Virus record (IMG/VR): IMGVR_UViG_3300010367_000129
Span: 1-31,952 of that record
Direction: 5' to 3' (one strand)
DNA: 31,952 bases
Origin: a virus
Below are positions 6,436-14,302 of the stretch, piece after piece. The notes under the pieces were generated by a model, which saw only the letters and a list, made by a program, of their open reading frames with translations, was not told where the DNA came from and did no database searches. The position numbers and the translations under genes were made by a program. Position 1 is the first letter of the stretch; every line of letters starts with the position of its first letter.

Positions 6436-8918
6436 TCAGTCCTCGTCGTCGTAGAAGGCCGAGCGCGTAGCGGCCGTCGCCTTGGCCTGGTGGTCGCCCA
6501 TCAGTTGCTGGAAGGCCGCCTTGAGCATCTTGGCCAGCTGCGCCTGGTCGGCCCCGGCCGGCGCGGTGAGCTGGATGTTGATATCGCCGCTGAACACCAT
6601 CTGGGGCATGCCGCCCCCACCAGCTCCAGCGCCGGGGCCGGTGCTAATCGGCCGCACCATCGAGCGGGCCTCGACCTGGGACGCGGCCAGGCTGGACGTG
6701 GCCAGCGCTGGCGCGGCCATCGCGGGCACGGCCGCCGCCACAGCGAAGGCGGAGGTCAGCTGCCCCGCGACGCTTGCCACCCGCCGCAAGGGCCCTTGCG
6801 CGCCGGCGTCGATCCCGTTGCCGAGACCAGACATGAGGAAGCCGCCCAAGCCGGCAAAGACACGCGACGGCGAGTGGATCCCGAGTTTTTCCTTGAACCA
6901 ACCCACCACGGCGTCGCCTGCGCCGAAGATAGCTTTTTTCACACCGCCGAGGGCGCTGGTGATCCCTTTCGCCAGGCCGGCGATGATGTGCTGGCCAGCT
7001 TGAAAGAACTGGAGGTGGAGGTTGAACAGCCACACCATAAACTGGCCCAGGCGTTGCCCCAGGGAGGCAACGACGGCCGAGACGATCGGGGCAATCTTGT
7101 GCCAGCCCTTCACCGCCCCCACGACCAGGAAGAAGATGGCAATGACGGCGGCCACGACCCCCACGATGGTCGCGAAAACGCTTCCGATCGTAACGCCCAG
7201 AGCGGCGGCCGCCGCGCCGAGCGCCCCAATGAACAGCAGGATCGGCGCGACGATCAGCGCCACCGCCGCGATCACGGCCAGCAGAACTCCGACGACGAGC
7301 ACCGTCTTACCCATCGCACCGGCAAGCTTAGGGTGTTCCTTGGTCCACGCAGAAAAGTTGCGCGTCACGGCCGTGATCTTCTGGATGATCGGCGTCACCG
7401 TGGGGGCCAAGCCTGTGGCGAACTCCAGCTGCAGGTCCTTTACGGCGGCTGACATCGCCTTGGTCTTCTCTGCGTTGTCCAGCATGCGTTGGGCGAAGTC
7501 GGCGTCCACCACACCCTTCGCCCCCATCGCCTGGGATCTGATATCCCGATACTCCTTCAGATTGGCGATGATCGGTCGAAGGCCCTGCTGGACCTGTGCG
7601 TCTTCGAACAAACTGCCCAGCTTGGACATGTCGCCCTTAAGCGCCTTGTTCGTTGCCTCAGCGATGGCCTCGATCGGCGTCTTGCCGGCCGCGGCCGCGC
7701 GCTTCATTTCCTGTTCCAGGTTGATCCCCATCTTGGCGAACGCCTTGCCGGTCTGAGGCGACGAGATCTTCTGAAGGACGTTGGCCAGGTTGTTGGCGGC
7801 CGTGGCGCTGTCGCCGGCGCCCTTGCGGGTGATCTGCAGGGCCGCAGCCAGGTCGGCGACCGACGACACCCCGCTCTGGCCCAGCGCCTGATAGGATGCG
7901 GTCAGCTCAGGGAACGCCCCGGCCATGTCCTTAATCTCGAATGCGCCCTTCTTTCCCGCGAAGGCCATGACGTCCAGGACGCGGCCAACTTGGCCGGTCG
8001 GGACCTTGAGGTTATCAATGGCCGCGTAGCTCGCGGCGCTCAGGTCGGCGAGATCGGCTTTGTAGGCGGTGCCTGCCTTGCCGATCGGGTTGGTGAGCGC
8101 GACCGCGAGCTTTGGGTCCAGGCCGAAGCCAGCCAGCGCATCAGCCGCGTCCTGCAGGTTCTCTGGCAACTGGTTGACGTCCAAGGCGGTCTGGCGGAGC
8201 TGACGCCCCATCGCCTCAGCGGCCACTCGGCCCAGATCCGCCTTCTGAGCGATGTCGGTCATCCGACTTTCGAACTCGTTGGATTGGTCGAGTTCATCCT
8301 TCAGCGGCATGGCGATCGCCGCCGCGCCGCCGCCCGCGCCAATTCCGACGGCGGCGGCCGTCCCAGCCCGGCCACGCCACTTGCCGGCGACGGCTTGGGC
8401 CTTGGCTATGCGCGCCTGGCGCTCGCCCAGCTGGGCGAGCTTGGTCTTTTGCTTGTCGAGCACCTGGTTAGCGGCGGCGGTCTCGCGCTGGATCCGTTCT
8501 TGCATGCCAGCAAAGCCCTCAGAGGCCATGCCGGGGCGTCGAGCCTCGTCTTAAGCGCGCCCAGGTCGCGGATCTCGTCGCGCTGTTTCACCTCCAGGCG
8601 GGCGACGGCGTCCCGGGCGCGATTGAACTGGTTGGTGAGGCTCTTGGTGGGCGCATCGACGGCGGCGAACTGGCGGCCGAGATTGGCGGCGTCCTGGCGC
8701 GCCTGGCGCAGCTGCAGGTTCGTGGAGACGATGCCCTGCTCAAGCTGGCTGAACCCTTCAAGATCCCGCTGGGAACGGTCGAGGGCCTTCAGCTGGTCGC
8801 GGGTTTCCTTGAAGGCGCGAGAGGTGGCGCTGCTGGCCTTGCTGACGGCGCGAAAGGGCGCGCTGACCTTGTCGATCGCCGCCAGGAGAACCTGGATCCG
8901 AAGGTTGCGGTCAGACAT
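6436..8918 (-). pseudogene. T: Tape measure protein T, reading frame broken by a single-base frameshift
   Basis: The N-terminus (MSDRNLRIQVLLAAIDKV from 8918) and the coiled-coil region are in one frame, and the remaining 697 codons (from about 8529) are in another. They meet at a C-run at about 8533-8537 on the minus strand. One extra base there would restore GAC-GCC-GCC-GGC-ATG and a continuous protein of about 827 aa. As it stands the first frame ends at 8406 after 170 codons, and the second has a TAA just upstream of its first ATG. The downstream part has the TP901/P2 tape-measure core, several hydrophobic segments (GKTVLVVGVLLAVIAAVALI region) and an amphipathic C-terminus. Tape measure sets tail length and is essential, so this is either an assembly error in a GC-run or true decay. 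Confidence 0.85.
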
Positions 8919-8937
8919 GGCGGCGGCCCTAGTCGGC

Positions 8938-9385
8938 TATTGGGATCGGTTGATGCGCTTCCAACGGATCAGCGCCTTGTCGTGCCAGCCGACCAACTCG
9001 GTGACCGACATCCGGTCGAAGGTTTCTGGCGGCCAGTGAAAGACGATCGCGATGTCGGCGATGCAGTCGTCTACGCTTGCGGGAAGTCCGCCTTCTGCGC
9101 CTTCGAGAGCAAAAAACCGGCAATCTCCACCGCGCAGGCGAAGAGGTCGGCGACGTCGGTGATCTCGCCCGGCATGAGGATCGGGTTGGAGATCCGGGGC
9201 AAAACCTTCTGGACCTGGTCGGTGTCCATCTGGACCAGGGACATCATGTTGGTGCCACGCAGTTCGCCCGACTGCGGCTTGCGCAGCACGATCTGGTTGA
9301 TCACCTGGTCGCCGCGCTTGAGCGGGGTTTCGAGGGGAACGGTGACGAAAATGCCAGCGTTGGCGGGGGCCGTGGCGTCGGTCAT
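8938..9385 (-). CDS. E+E': E+E' tail assembly fusion made by -1 frameshifting
   Basis: In P2, a -1 frameshift near the end of E yields the E+E' tail chaperone. Here the E' frame runs to a TAG at 8938 and encodes the gpE' family motif FHWPPETFDRMSVTELVGWHD, ending in WKRINRSQ. It has no start codon of its own. Shifting by -1 at the heptamer T-TTT-TTG (9110-9116) gives an uninterrupted fusion of about 149 aa. The fusion presumably coats the tape measure with E during tail assembly. Confidence 0.85.
9071..9385 (-). CDS. E: Tail assembly protein E
   Basis: This 104-aa P2 gpE homologue (phage tail assembly chaperone) lies between FII and T as in P2. It has the family pattern VTVPLETPLKRGDQVINQI and GELRGTNMM, then a helical C-terminus ending KADFPQA. 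It is the unshifted product of the E/E+E' pair. Start ATG at 9385. Its 3' end overlaps the E' frame. Confidence 0.9.
   Translation of the reverse strand: MTDATAPANAGIFVTVPLETPLKRGDQVINQIVLRKPQSGELRGTNMMSLVQMDTDQVQKVLPRISNPILMPGEITDVADLFACAVEIAGFLLSKAQKADFPQA
9110..9116 (-). promoter_or_regulatory. Slippery heptamer T-TTT-TTG for -1 frameshifting
   Basis: In the E reading frame the codons are GGT-TTT-TTG-CTC, so the heptamer is correctly phased as X-XXY-YYZ. It is the same heptamer used in P2, and it lies about 37 bases before the E stop. The E' frame stays open across the overlap. No pseudoknot was worked out. Confidence 0.85.
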
Positions 9386-9443
9386 TGGGCGGCTCGTGAA
9401 TTAAGGGGTGGGCGCCGGCGACGCTGTCGCCGCCGACGACAGG

Positions 9444-9953
9444 TCATGCACCGATCGCCGCGCGCGTTTCGGCCGTGAGATCGACGCCGTTGACGATCTC
9501 GATGCCCCGCAGGACGTCGATTTCAATCATGTCGCGGCCGCCGATGATCAGCTTGTAGTAAGCGCAGGTGACCTTGTAGGCGTGGTCGGTGTCCTTACCG
9601 GCCTCGGCGTCGCCGAAGTCGATCTCGGTGCATCGGCCCCGGATGACCACCTCGACCGCCGTGGTGGCGCCGGTCTCGATGTTCTCGTAAGCGCCGGCGA
9701 AGCGGTACTGAGTGGCCGACACGCCGCGCTTGCCCCAGGCGGAGATGGCCTCGGGGACCAGGCCGCCCAAGGTGAACTCCAGCTCCAGCTTGTCGTGGCC
9801 GTTGTCCGAGTCCAGCTCGCCGCTCATCCCGGAGCCGCGATAGCCTTCGCTGAGACGCTTCAGGGCGGGGAGCTTGACGGTCTTGGTCTCGGCCAGGAAC
9901 GAAATGCCGTCCTGGAAGAGGTTCGATTTCTTGAGCTTGCTCGGGAAGGCCAT
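9444..9953 (-). CDS. FII: Major tail tube protein FII
   Basis: This 169-aa P2 FII homologue builds the inner tail tube. It starts MAFPSKLKKSNLFQDG, continues with the family stretch EFTLGGLVPEAI, and has a C-terminal IGGRDMIEIDVL segment. ATG at 9953 is chosen over the GTG one codon upstream because GGAG lies at a good distance. It lies downstream of the sheath gene, separated by a small membrane-protein gene. Confidence 0.92.
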   Translation of the reverse strand: MAFPSKLKKSNLFQDGISFLAETKTVKLPALKRLSEGYRGSGMSGELDSDNGHDKLELEFTLGGLVPEAISAWGKRGVSATQYRFAGAYENIETGATTAVEVVIRGRCTEIDFGDAEAGKDTDHAYKVTCAYYKLIIGGRDMIEIDVLRGIEIVNGVDLTAETRAAIGA

Positions 9954-9997
9954 CACGGGCTCCTAGATGATGTTGGAACAGGACGCGGGCGCGACGC

Positions 9998-10246
9998 CTA
10001 GGGCCGCGTTTCGCGCTTACGGTCGAAGAAGACGGCGGCCAAAACGACCAGGACAACCAAGCTCTCGGGCACGGTGCTTGGCCGTTTGTGGAACCGCAGT
10101 ATGGCGTCGATCCCGCAGACCAGGCCCGACATGATCAGGAAGGAGCGCAGCATCAGCAGGTAGACCCCGCTCAGCCAGATCCGCGTGTCGGCGCTGACTT
10201 CGATCGACCCGAGGGGGCCTAGGTGTTTGAAAATGGTTCGCTTCAT
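9998..10246 (-). CDS. Small predicted membrane protein between sheath and tube genes
   Basis: This 82-aa protein starts at an ATG preceded by GGGGCGAG. It has a hydrophobic segment at about residues 24-47 (IWLSGVYLLMLRSFLIMSGLV) and a second at about 64-75 (LVVLVVLAAVFF), followed by a basic tail (DRKRETRP). It lies between FI and FII, which are adjacent in P2, so it is an insertion in the tail operon. I do not recognise a family. A role in superinfection exclusion or lysis is possible but unsupported. Confidence 0.6.
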   Translation of the reverse strand: MKRTIFKHLGPLGSIEVSADTRIWLSGVYLLMLRSFLIMSGLVCGIDAILRFHKRPSTVPESLVVLVVLAAVFFDRKRETRP

Positions 10247-10270
10247 AGTCTCGCCCCCTCAATGCCGGCT

Positions 10271-11419
10271 CTAGGCGTTCACCTGGGAAGCGAAGTCGTC
10301 GAGGTAGCTGCTGGTCACCCGTTGGCGCAGCGTCAGGTCCTCAAGCGGCGGGACCGGCGTGTAGTCGTAGTCGATCGCCAGCTTGCCCATCTTGAGGTTG
10401 TCGGCGGTGTTCTCGGTATCGTTGAGCCAGGCCCTGCCGTCGATGATGCTGTCGCCCTTCATCGTGCGGAGGAACGCGTTCAAGTTCTCGATGGCGTCGC
10501 GGGCGAGCTGGGGATGCAGCGGCTTGTCGATGACCCAGGCGTTGCCGGCTGCGACGGTGTCGGCCAGGATCTGGGCGGTGCGAGTGTCGCTTTCGAAGAC
10601 GAAGTTGTCATCCTCCGAGCAGGTCCGCGCCCCCCAGAAGCGATAGCCGCCCACCTGGTTGATGACGCAGGTCACGCCGGCGGCGTTGAGCACGCCGACA
10701 TCGGTGTCGCTGTCCTGAAGATCAAAGTGAAGCGGCACGGTCACGCCGGTCACGCCGGCGGCCGCGACGTTCGAGATCACCTTGTGCCAGCCGATCGTCT
10801 TGTCGATCTGCGCGCGCAGGCCCAGCGCGACGGCGACGGCCGGGACGGTGATATCGGTGCTGGTGGTGGTGTCCCAGGCGAGGAAGTCGCCCATGATCAC
10901 CATGAGTTCGCGGGTGTCGAACTCGGCGCGATAGTCCAGGGCGGCCTCGACGTCGGCGCACTGATAGGCGCTCACGTATGCCATGGCCCTCAGCTTCTTG
11001 GCGGTGATGGCCAGCTGGGCGGCCACTGGCTGGCTGTCCAGGCCGGGCGCGCCGAGGATCCTGGGCTTATAGCCGGTGACGGCCTCGGCGTTCAGCAGGG
11101 CCTTCACGCCATCGACCACGGCCGAGGTGGTGGCCGCAGCGTCGGCGCCCGGAACCACGCGCATGACGATGACCACGGTGTTGGCCTGGTTGTAGATCGC
11201 CTGGAGCGCCTGACGCAGCGTGCCGGTCGTTCCCGCCTTGGCAATGGCCGCCGGCAGATTGGTGATCAGGGCGTTCTTGCCGATCGGAAAGAGGGTCGCG
11301 TCGGCGGCCGGACCGGTGGCGACCAAGCCAATGACGGCAGTCGCGACCGTGGTGATGGTGCGGCTAGCGCCGTCGGTGGCTTCAATGACTCGGACGCCGT
11401 GGTGGTAGCTGTCGGCCAT
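10271..11419 (-). CDS. FI: Tail sheath protein FI
   Basis: This 382-aa contractile tail sheath subunit starts MADSYHHGVRVIEATDGAS, close to the usual P2 FI N-terminus. The C-terminal region (YDYTPVPPLEDLTLRQRVTS) is the conserved sheath end. ATG 11419 is preceded by GAGGAA. The upstream open frame in this register overlaps W and is not part of the protein. Length matches P2 FI (about 396 aa). Confidence 0.94.
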   Translation of the reverse strand: MADSYHHGVRVIEATDGASRTITTVATAVIGLVATGPAADATLFPIGKNALITNLPAAIAKAGTTGTLRQALQAIYNQANTVVIVMRVVPGADAAATTSAVVDGVKALLNAEAVTGYKPRILGAPGLDSQPVAAQLAITAKKLRAMAYVSAYQCADVEAALDYRAEFDTRELMVIMGDFLAWDTTTSTDITVPAVAVALGLRAQIDKTIGWHKVISNVAAAGVTGVTVPLHFDLQDSDTDVGVLNAAGVTCVINQVGGYRFWGARTCSEDDNFVFESDTRTAQILADTVAAGNAWVIDKPLHPQLARDAIENLNAFLRTMKGDSIIDGRAWLNDTENTADNLKMGKLAIDYDYTPVPPLEDLTLRQRVTSSYLDDFASQVNA

Positions 11420-11427
11420 GGGGTTCC

Positions 11428-11799
11428 TCAAGCGATGCTGGTTGCGCCGGCGGTGAGCCGGACCGGGAAGGAGAATTTGACGGCGGCGGGCTTGGGCAGG
11501 TCGGTGCGGGCCGCTTCCAGGTCGATGACGAAAGCCCCGCGTCGGTCCCCGACCGAGATCTCGACACGCGTAAGGCTGATGCGCGGCTCCCAACGCAGGA
11601 GCGCGGTCGCGACCGCCGAGTAGAGCTGCAGCCGGGTGGCCGCGTTGAAGGGGGCGTCAACCAGCTCCAGAAGCCGCGAGCCGTAGTCGCGGCGCATCAC
11701 GCGCGAGCCGATCGGCGTGGTGAGGATGTCGCTCATCGACTGCACCAGGTGCGCCTCGCCCTCGATGGGCTTTCCGGTCGTGGCGTCCATGCCGCGCAT
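11428..11799 (-). CDS. W: Baseplate wedge protein W (gp25-like)
   Basis: This 123-aa member of the T4 gp25/P2 W family is a baseplate wedge subunit. It has the family segment ILTTPIGSRVMRRDYGSRL and a following L-D-E/D-like VDAPFN turn. It begins at the base where V ends (coupled overlap). In P2 this gene lies between V and J; here it sits directly before the sheath gene. Confidence 0.92.
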   Translation of the reverse strand: MRGMDATTGKPIEGEAHLVQSMSDILTTPIGSRVMRRDYGSRLLELVDAPFNAATRLQLYSAVATALLRWEPRISLTRVEISVGDRRGAFVIDLEAARTDLPKPAAVKFSFPVRLTAGATSIA

Positions 11800-12347
11800 C
11801 AGACCGGGTCCCCAGACTGATCGGTGCCTATTTTGACGGCCTTGTGCTTATGACCCTTGCCGCTGATGCCGGCCGCGATCACGTCAACGGCGCCCCTCAC
11901 CGTTCCAGTGACGTCCAGGTCGCCGGTGATCTTTACCGGGCCGGTGATGTTGAGGCCGCCTGGCGCGACCAGATCGACGACGCCGCCATCAGGCAAGGTC
12001 GTGGCGAGACGGTGGGCGTCCGGGTCGTATGAGATTTCGCAGCCGTCATCGAACAGCATGACCGTTCGGCCATCGGTCGCCGGCGGCGGGAAGCTGTCGC
12101 TGTTTACAACGGCGATGATCTTCGCGGCGGCGATCTCACCTTCTGGACAGGCAAGGACAACTTGCTCGCCTTCAGTCAGCGGCGACCAAGTGCGGACCCG
12201 GCCGGCGCGCGCCACCGGCATGTTGATCCAGTCGGTCTGGAAATCCTCATCGATCTCGACGCGGCAGCGCACGCCGGCGACCTCGACGACAAAGCCAAGG
12301 CGGATCAGGTCGCCCAGAAGGCGGGAAGGTTCAGCGCGATCGATCAT
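11799..12347 (-). CDS. V: Baseplate spike protein V
   Basis: This 182-aa P2 gpV homologue is the membrane-piercing central spike. It has an N-terminal OB-like region, a beta-rich middle and a C-terminal beta-helical segment (GGLNITGPVKITGDLDVTGT). A HKH motif follows (GKGHKHKAV), comparable to the HxH metal site at the P2 spike tip. The gene lacks a clear Shine-Dalgarno sequence. A late-activator box is centred 58 bp upstream, so it probably leads the V-W-FI operon. It diverges from the radical SAM gene. Confidence 0.92.
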   Translation of the reverse strand: MIDRAEPSRLLGDLIRLGFVVEVAGVRCRVEIDEDFQTDWINMPVARAGRVRTWSPLTEGEQVVLACPEGEIAAAKIIAVVNSDSFPPPATDGRTVMLFDDGCEISYDPDAHRLATTLPDGGVVDLVAPGGLNITGPVKITGDLDVTGTVRGAVDVIAAGISGKGHKHKAVKIGTDQSGDPV

Positions 12348-12392
12348 GAGCCGTCACGATGGCCGAGGCCTTCGCCAGCCGCGCGCATGCGG

Positions 12393-12417
12393 TGTTGTAG
12401 AATCGCGTCCTACAACA
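12393..12417. promoter_or_regulatory. Ogr-type activator box upstream of V
   Basis: Perfect 8-bp arms TGTTGTAG / CTACAACA with a 9-bp spacer; the inner TGT and ACA are 13 bp apart. P2 late promoters carry a TGT-N12-ACA dyad centred near -55. The centre here lies 58 bp from the V start codon, which would put the V transcript start within a few bases of the ATG. Because it is symmetrical, it could also drive the divergent radical SAM gene. Confidence 0.75.
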
Positions 12418-12446
12418 GCCGCGCAGATCGCCAAGATGGGCGCCCC

Positions 12447-12474
12447 TTACGCTGCCGTTCACGCCAGAGCGTAA
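12447..12474. promoter_or_regulatory. Inverted repeat in the radical SAM leader
   Basis: Arms TTACGCT and AGCGTAA are separated by 14 bp. The repeat lies between the activator box and the GTG start of the radical SAM gene, at about the position where a rightward late transcript would begin. It could be a repressor operator or an RNA hairpin; no binding protein is known. Confidence 0.35.
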
Positions 12475-12545
12475 CCGTTGGCCAGTTTCCACTAGCCGCG
12501 ACCGTTCGGCGCGATCACAACGTAGAAGCAACCTTGGGGGTGGGC

Positions 12546-13703
12546 GTGAGTCTTAAGTGGAACGGCCTGGGCGCGACGATCGGCCTGGTCAAAAATGCGT
12601 ATCGCAGGCGATCCTGGCTGTTCATTCAGCCCTCAATCCGCCCGATGCTTCAGATGATGGCCAACGGTCTAGGCTTCGTGTTCCGTCGCACTAGGTTCTC
12701 GTCGTCGCCGAGCGTGCTGAAGATCGACATATCGCCGCTGTGTTCTTTGGCTTGCCCGACCTGTCTGCACGCCGAGCCGGAAGGCCGGCCATTGCTTGAG
12801 GCGCAGCAGTTTCGCAAGTCGGACAAGATGAGCGTCGAGGACTTTCAGCGCATCATCGACCAGGTGCGCGGCAAGGTCTCGACTGTCAGCCTGTTCTACT
12901 ACGGCGACCCGCTCATGCATCCCGAACTGCCGACGCTGGCCCGCATCGCCCGAGAGGCCGGCATGGCCGTGCACGCGACCACCCATTTCAGCTACCGGCT
13001 CAGCGATGCGCGGATCGACGCCATCGCGGCCAGCGGGCTCACCCACATCACGGTCGCCGTCGATGGCGCTGACCAGGCCGTCTACGAAGTGACCCGCGTC
13101 CGAGGGCGGCTGGATTGGGTGCTCTCGAACCTTAAACGCCTAGCCGCCAGCAAGGCTCGACAGGGCCTGCGCTACCCCGAGGTGGAAATTCAATACATCC
13201 GCCACGGCCATCATCGCCCCGACGAGGAGTCCCGTGTTCGGGGCCTGACGGTCGACTTGGACGTCGCCCAGTTCACCGCGTTCGACGGCTTCCGCTACAA
13301 GGAAGACGGTTCGCTCTTCAATGTGGTCGAGAACGATTGGGCTTCCACGCCGGATTTTGAACCGAAGCCTGCCGCCGCCCTCCCCCACTGCCATTGGCCT
13401 TTCACCTCCATGGTCATCAAGCACGACGGCGGCGTGATCCCCTGCTGCATGTGGGGCGAGGCGCGCCAGCACATGGACGGCGCGGACAAGCGCGAGCTGG
13501 GCAACGTGTTCGAGACCCCCCTCGCCGCGATTTGGAACAACCCGGACTACCGGCGGACACGGCGCGAAGTCTCGGGCTCTTCCGAAATTGGCGTCAACTC
13601 GTTCTGCTATGGTTGTCCGGCGCTAGGGGGCACAGGCCGGGCGAAGCGCGGTGAGAGCAGACCGGTGGAAACGATCACGATCTGGAGGGGGATTATTCTG
13701 TGA
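12546..13703 (+). CDS. Radical SAM protein with SPASM-like C-terminal domain, prophage cargo
   Basis: From GTG 12546 (preceded by a G-run) the protein is 385 aa. C66-x3-C70-x2-C73 (CSLACPTC) is the radical SAM cluster motif, and YYGDPLMHPEL (118-128) matches the usual GGEPLLHPEL segment. Cysteines C282, C300, C301, C354 and C357 fit a SPASM-type auxiliary cluster domain. The N-terminus (residues 1-50) is basic with hydrophobic stretches and may contact membrane. SPASM enzymes modify peptides, proteins, sugars or alcohols; the substrate is unknown. The gene runs opposite to the late operon, between V and the spike gene, and overlaps the next gene at GTGA. It is not a viperin type, because viperins lack SPASM. 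Confidence 0.85.
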   Translation: MSLKWNGLGATIGLVKNAYRRRSWLFIQPSIRPMLQMMANGLGFVFRRTRFSSSPSVLKIDISPLCSLACPTCLHAEPEGRPLLEAQQFRKSDKMSVEDFQRIIDQVRGKVSTVSLFYYGDPLMHPELPTLARIAREAGMAVHATTHFSYRLSDARIDAIAASGLTHITVAVDGADQAVYEVTRVRGRLDWVLSNLKRLAASKARQGLRYPEVEIQYIRHGHHRPDEESRVRGLTVDLDVAQFTAFDGFRYKEDGSLFNVVENDWASTPDFEPKPAAALPHCHWPFTSMVIKHDGGVIPCCMWGEARQHMDGADKRELGNVFETPLAAIWNNPDYRRTRREVSGSSEIGVNSFCYGCPALGGTGRAKRGESRPVETITIWRGIIL

Positions 13704-14296
13704 CTACATTTCCGGGGCAGCGCCCAGACCCAATATTGCTCCCCACGCTCGATTTTCTAAATCGCTACGGCGTCACAGCTCCGATGAGGTGCAAGCCGTT
13801 AGAGCTCAAGGACAAGGTCGCCGCCCATGATGTGCTTCAGGCATATTGCGGCTTGGATTTCAATCTACGCCTGACCCTAGGCATGCGAGGTCACTGGGAT
13901 CCTCGAATAAAAGCTAAACCACTCGACATGAAGGAGGCGCACGTCCTTCAAAAGGGTGAGGAGTTCCTGATGTCGCTTCCACTCGAAGAACGCGATCGGG
14001 GCAACGTCGTCTACGCGTTTAAAGTGGTGAAGGAGCACCGAAAGATCCGACACAACTTTGCTCACATGGCAGCTAAACGGTCGCCGATTGGCGATGCAAT
14101 CGTATGGTTTTCCTGGAACCGCCAGGAGGCGAAAAGATCTTACGGCGCGCGTGCCCCTAAGGAAGGCCTCAATTGGGAAGTGATCGCGTCAAGAGATTTA
14201 CAGATCTATTCCGATGCCGTTCACCGTGCGGGCCATATGATCGCTCATGTGTGCGAGAAGTTTATAAATGAGCGGGCCAAACTTAACGCTAGCTAG
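13700..14296 (+). CDS. 198-aa protein with HEPN-like R-x4-H motif, coupled to the radical SAM gene
   Basis: The GTG start overlaps the radical SAM stop (GTGA), so translation is coupled. I do not recognise a named family. The central part is alpha-helical and contains KIRHNFAHM (R117 to H122), matching the R-x4-6-H signature of HEPN domains, many of which are RNases in toxin and abortive-infection systems. After the motif come helices with HRAGHMIAHVCEKF. The gene is AT-richer than the radical SAM gene and the structural genes, pointing to separate acquisition. Its stop lies six bases from the stop of the spike gene, on the opposite strand. The RNase or toxin role is inference. Confidence 0.7.
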   Translation: MTTFPGQRPDPILLPTLDFLNRYGVTAPMRCKPLELKDKVAAHDVLQAYCGLDFNLRLTLGMRGHWDPRIKAKPLDMKEAHVLQKGEEFLMSLPLEERDRGNVVYAFKVVKEHRKIRHNFAHMAAKRSPIGDAIVWFSWNRQEAKRSYGARAPKEGLNWEVIASRDLQIYSDAVHRAGHMIAHVCEKFINERAKLNAS

Positions 14297-14302
14297 CCCC
14301 CA

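Noticed and set aside
6280-9039. Long plus-strand open frames of 390 and 516 codons opposite T, U and E
   Set aside because: They are antisense to well-recognised tail genes, low in recognisable motifs and rich in R, G and H, as expected for shadows in GC-rich DNA.
8929-9123. A separate 64-aa arginine-rich gene after E
   Set aside because: It is in the wrong frame. The E' frame, which carries the gpE' motif and no start, explains this stretch by frameshifting.
10223-11623. 466-codon plus-strand frame opposite the sheath gene
   Set aside because: It is the antisense shadow of FI; no domain pattern, no ribosome binding site, and the FI homology is clear.
12162-12545. Upstream extension of the radical SAM frame
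   Set aside because: It runs antisense through V and the activator box. The GTG at 12546 follows a G-rich ribosome binding site and gives a normal N-terminus.
12546-13703. Prokaryotic viperin
   Set aside because: The C-terminal cysteine cluster and the length point to a SPASM-type enzyme; viperins lack SPASM, and no nucleotide kinase or similar partner is nearby.
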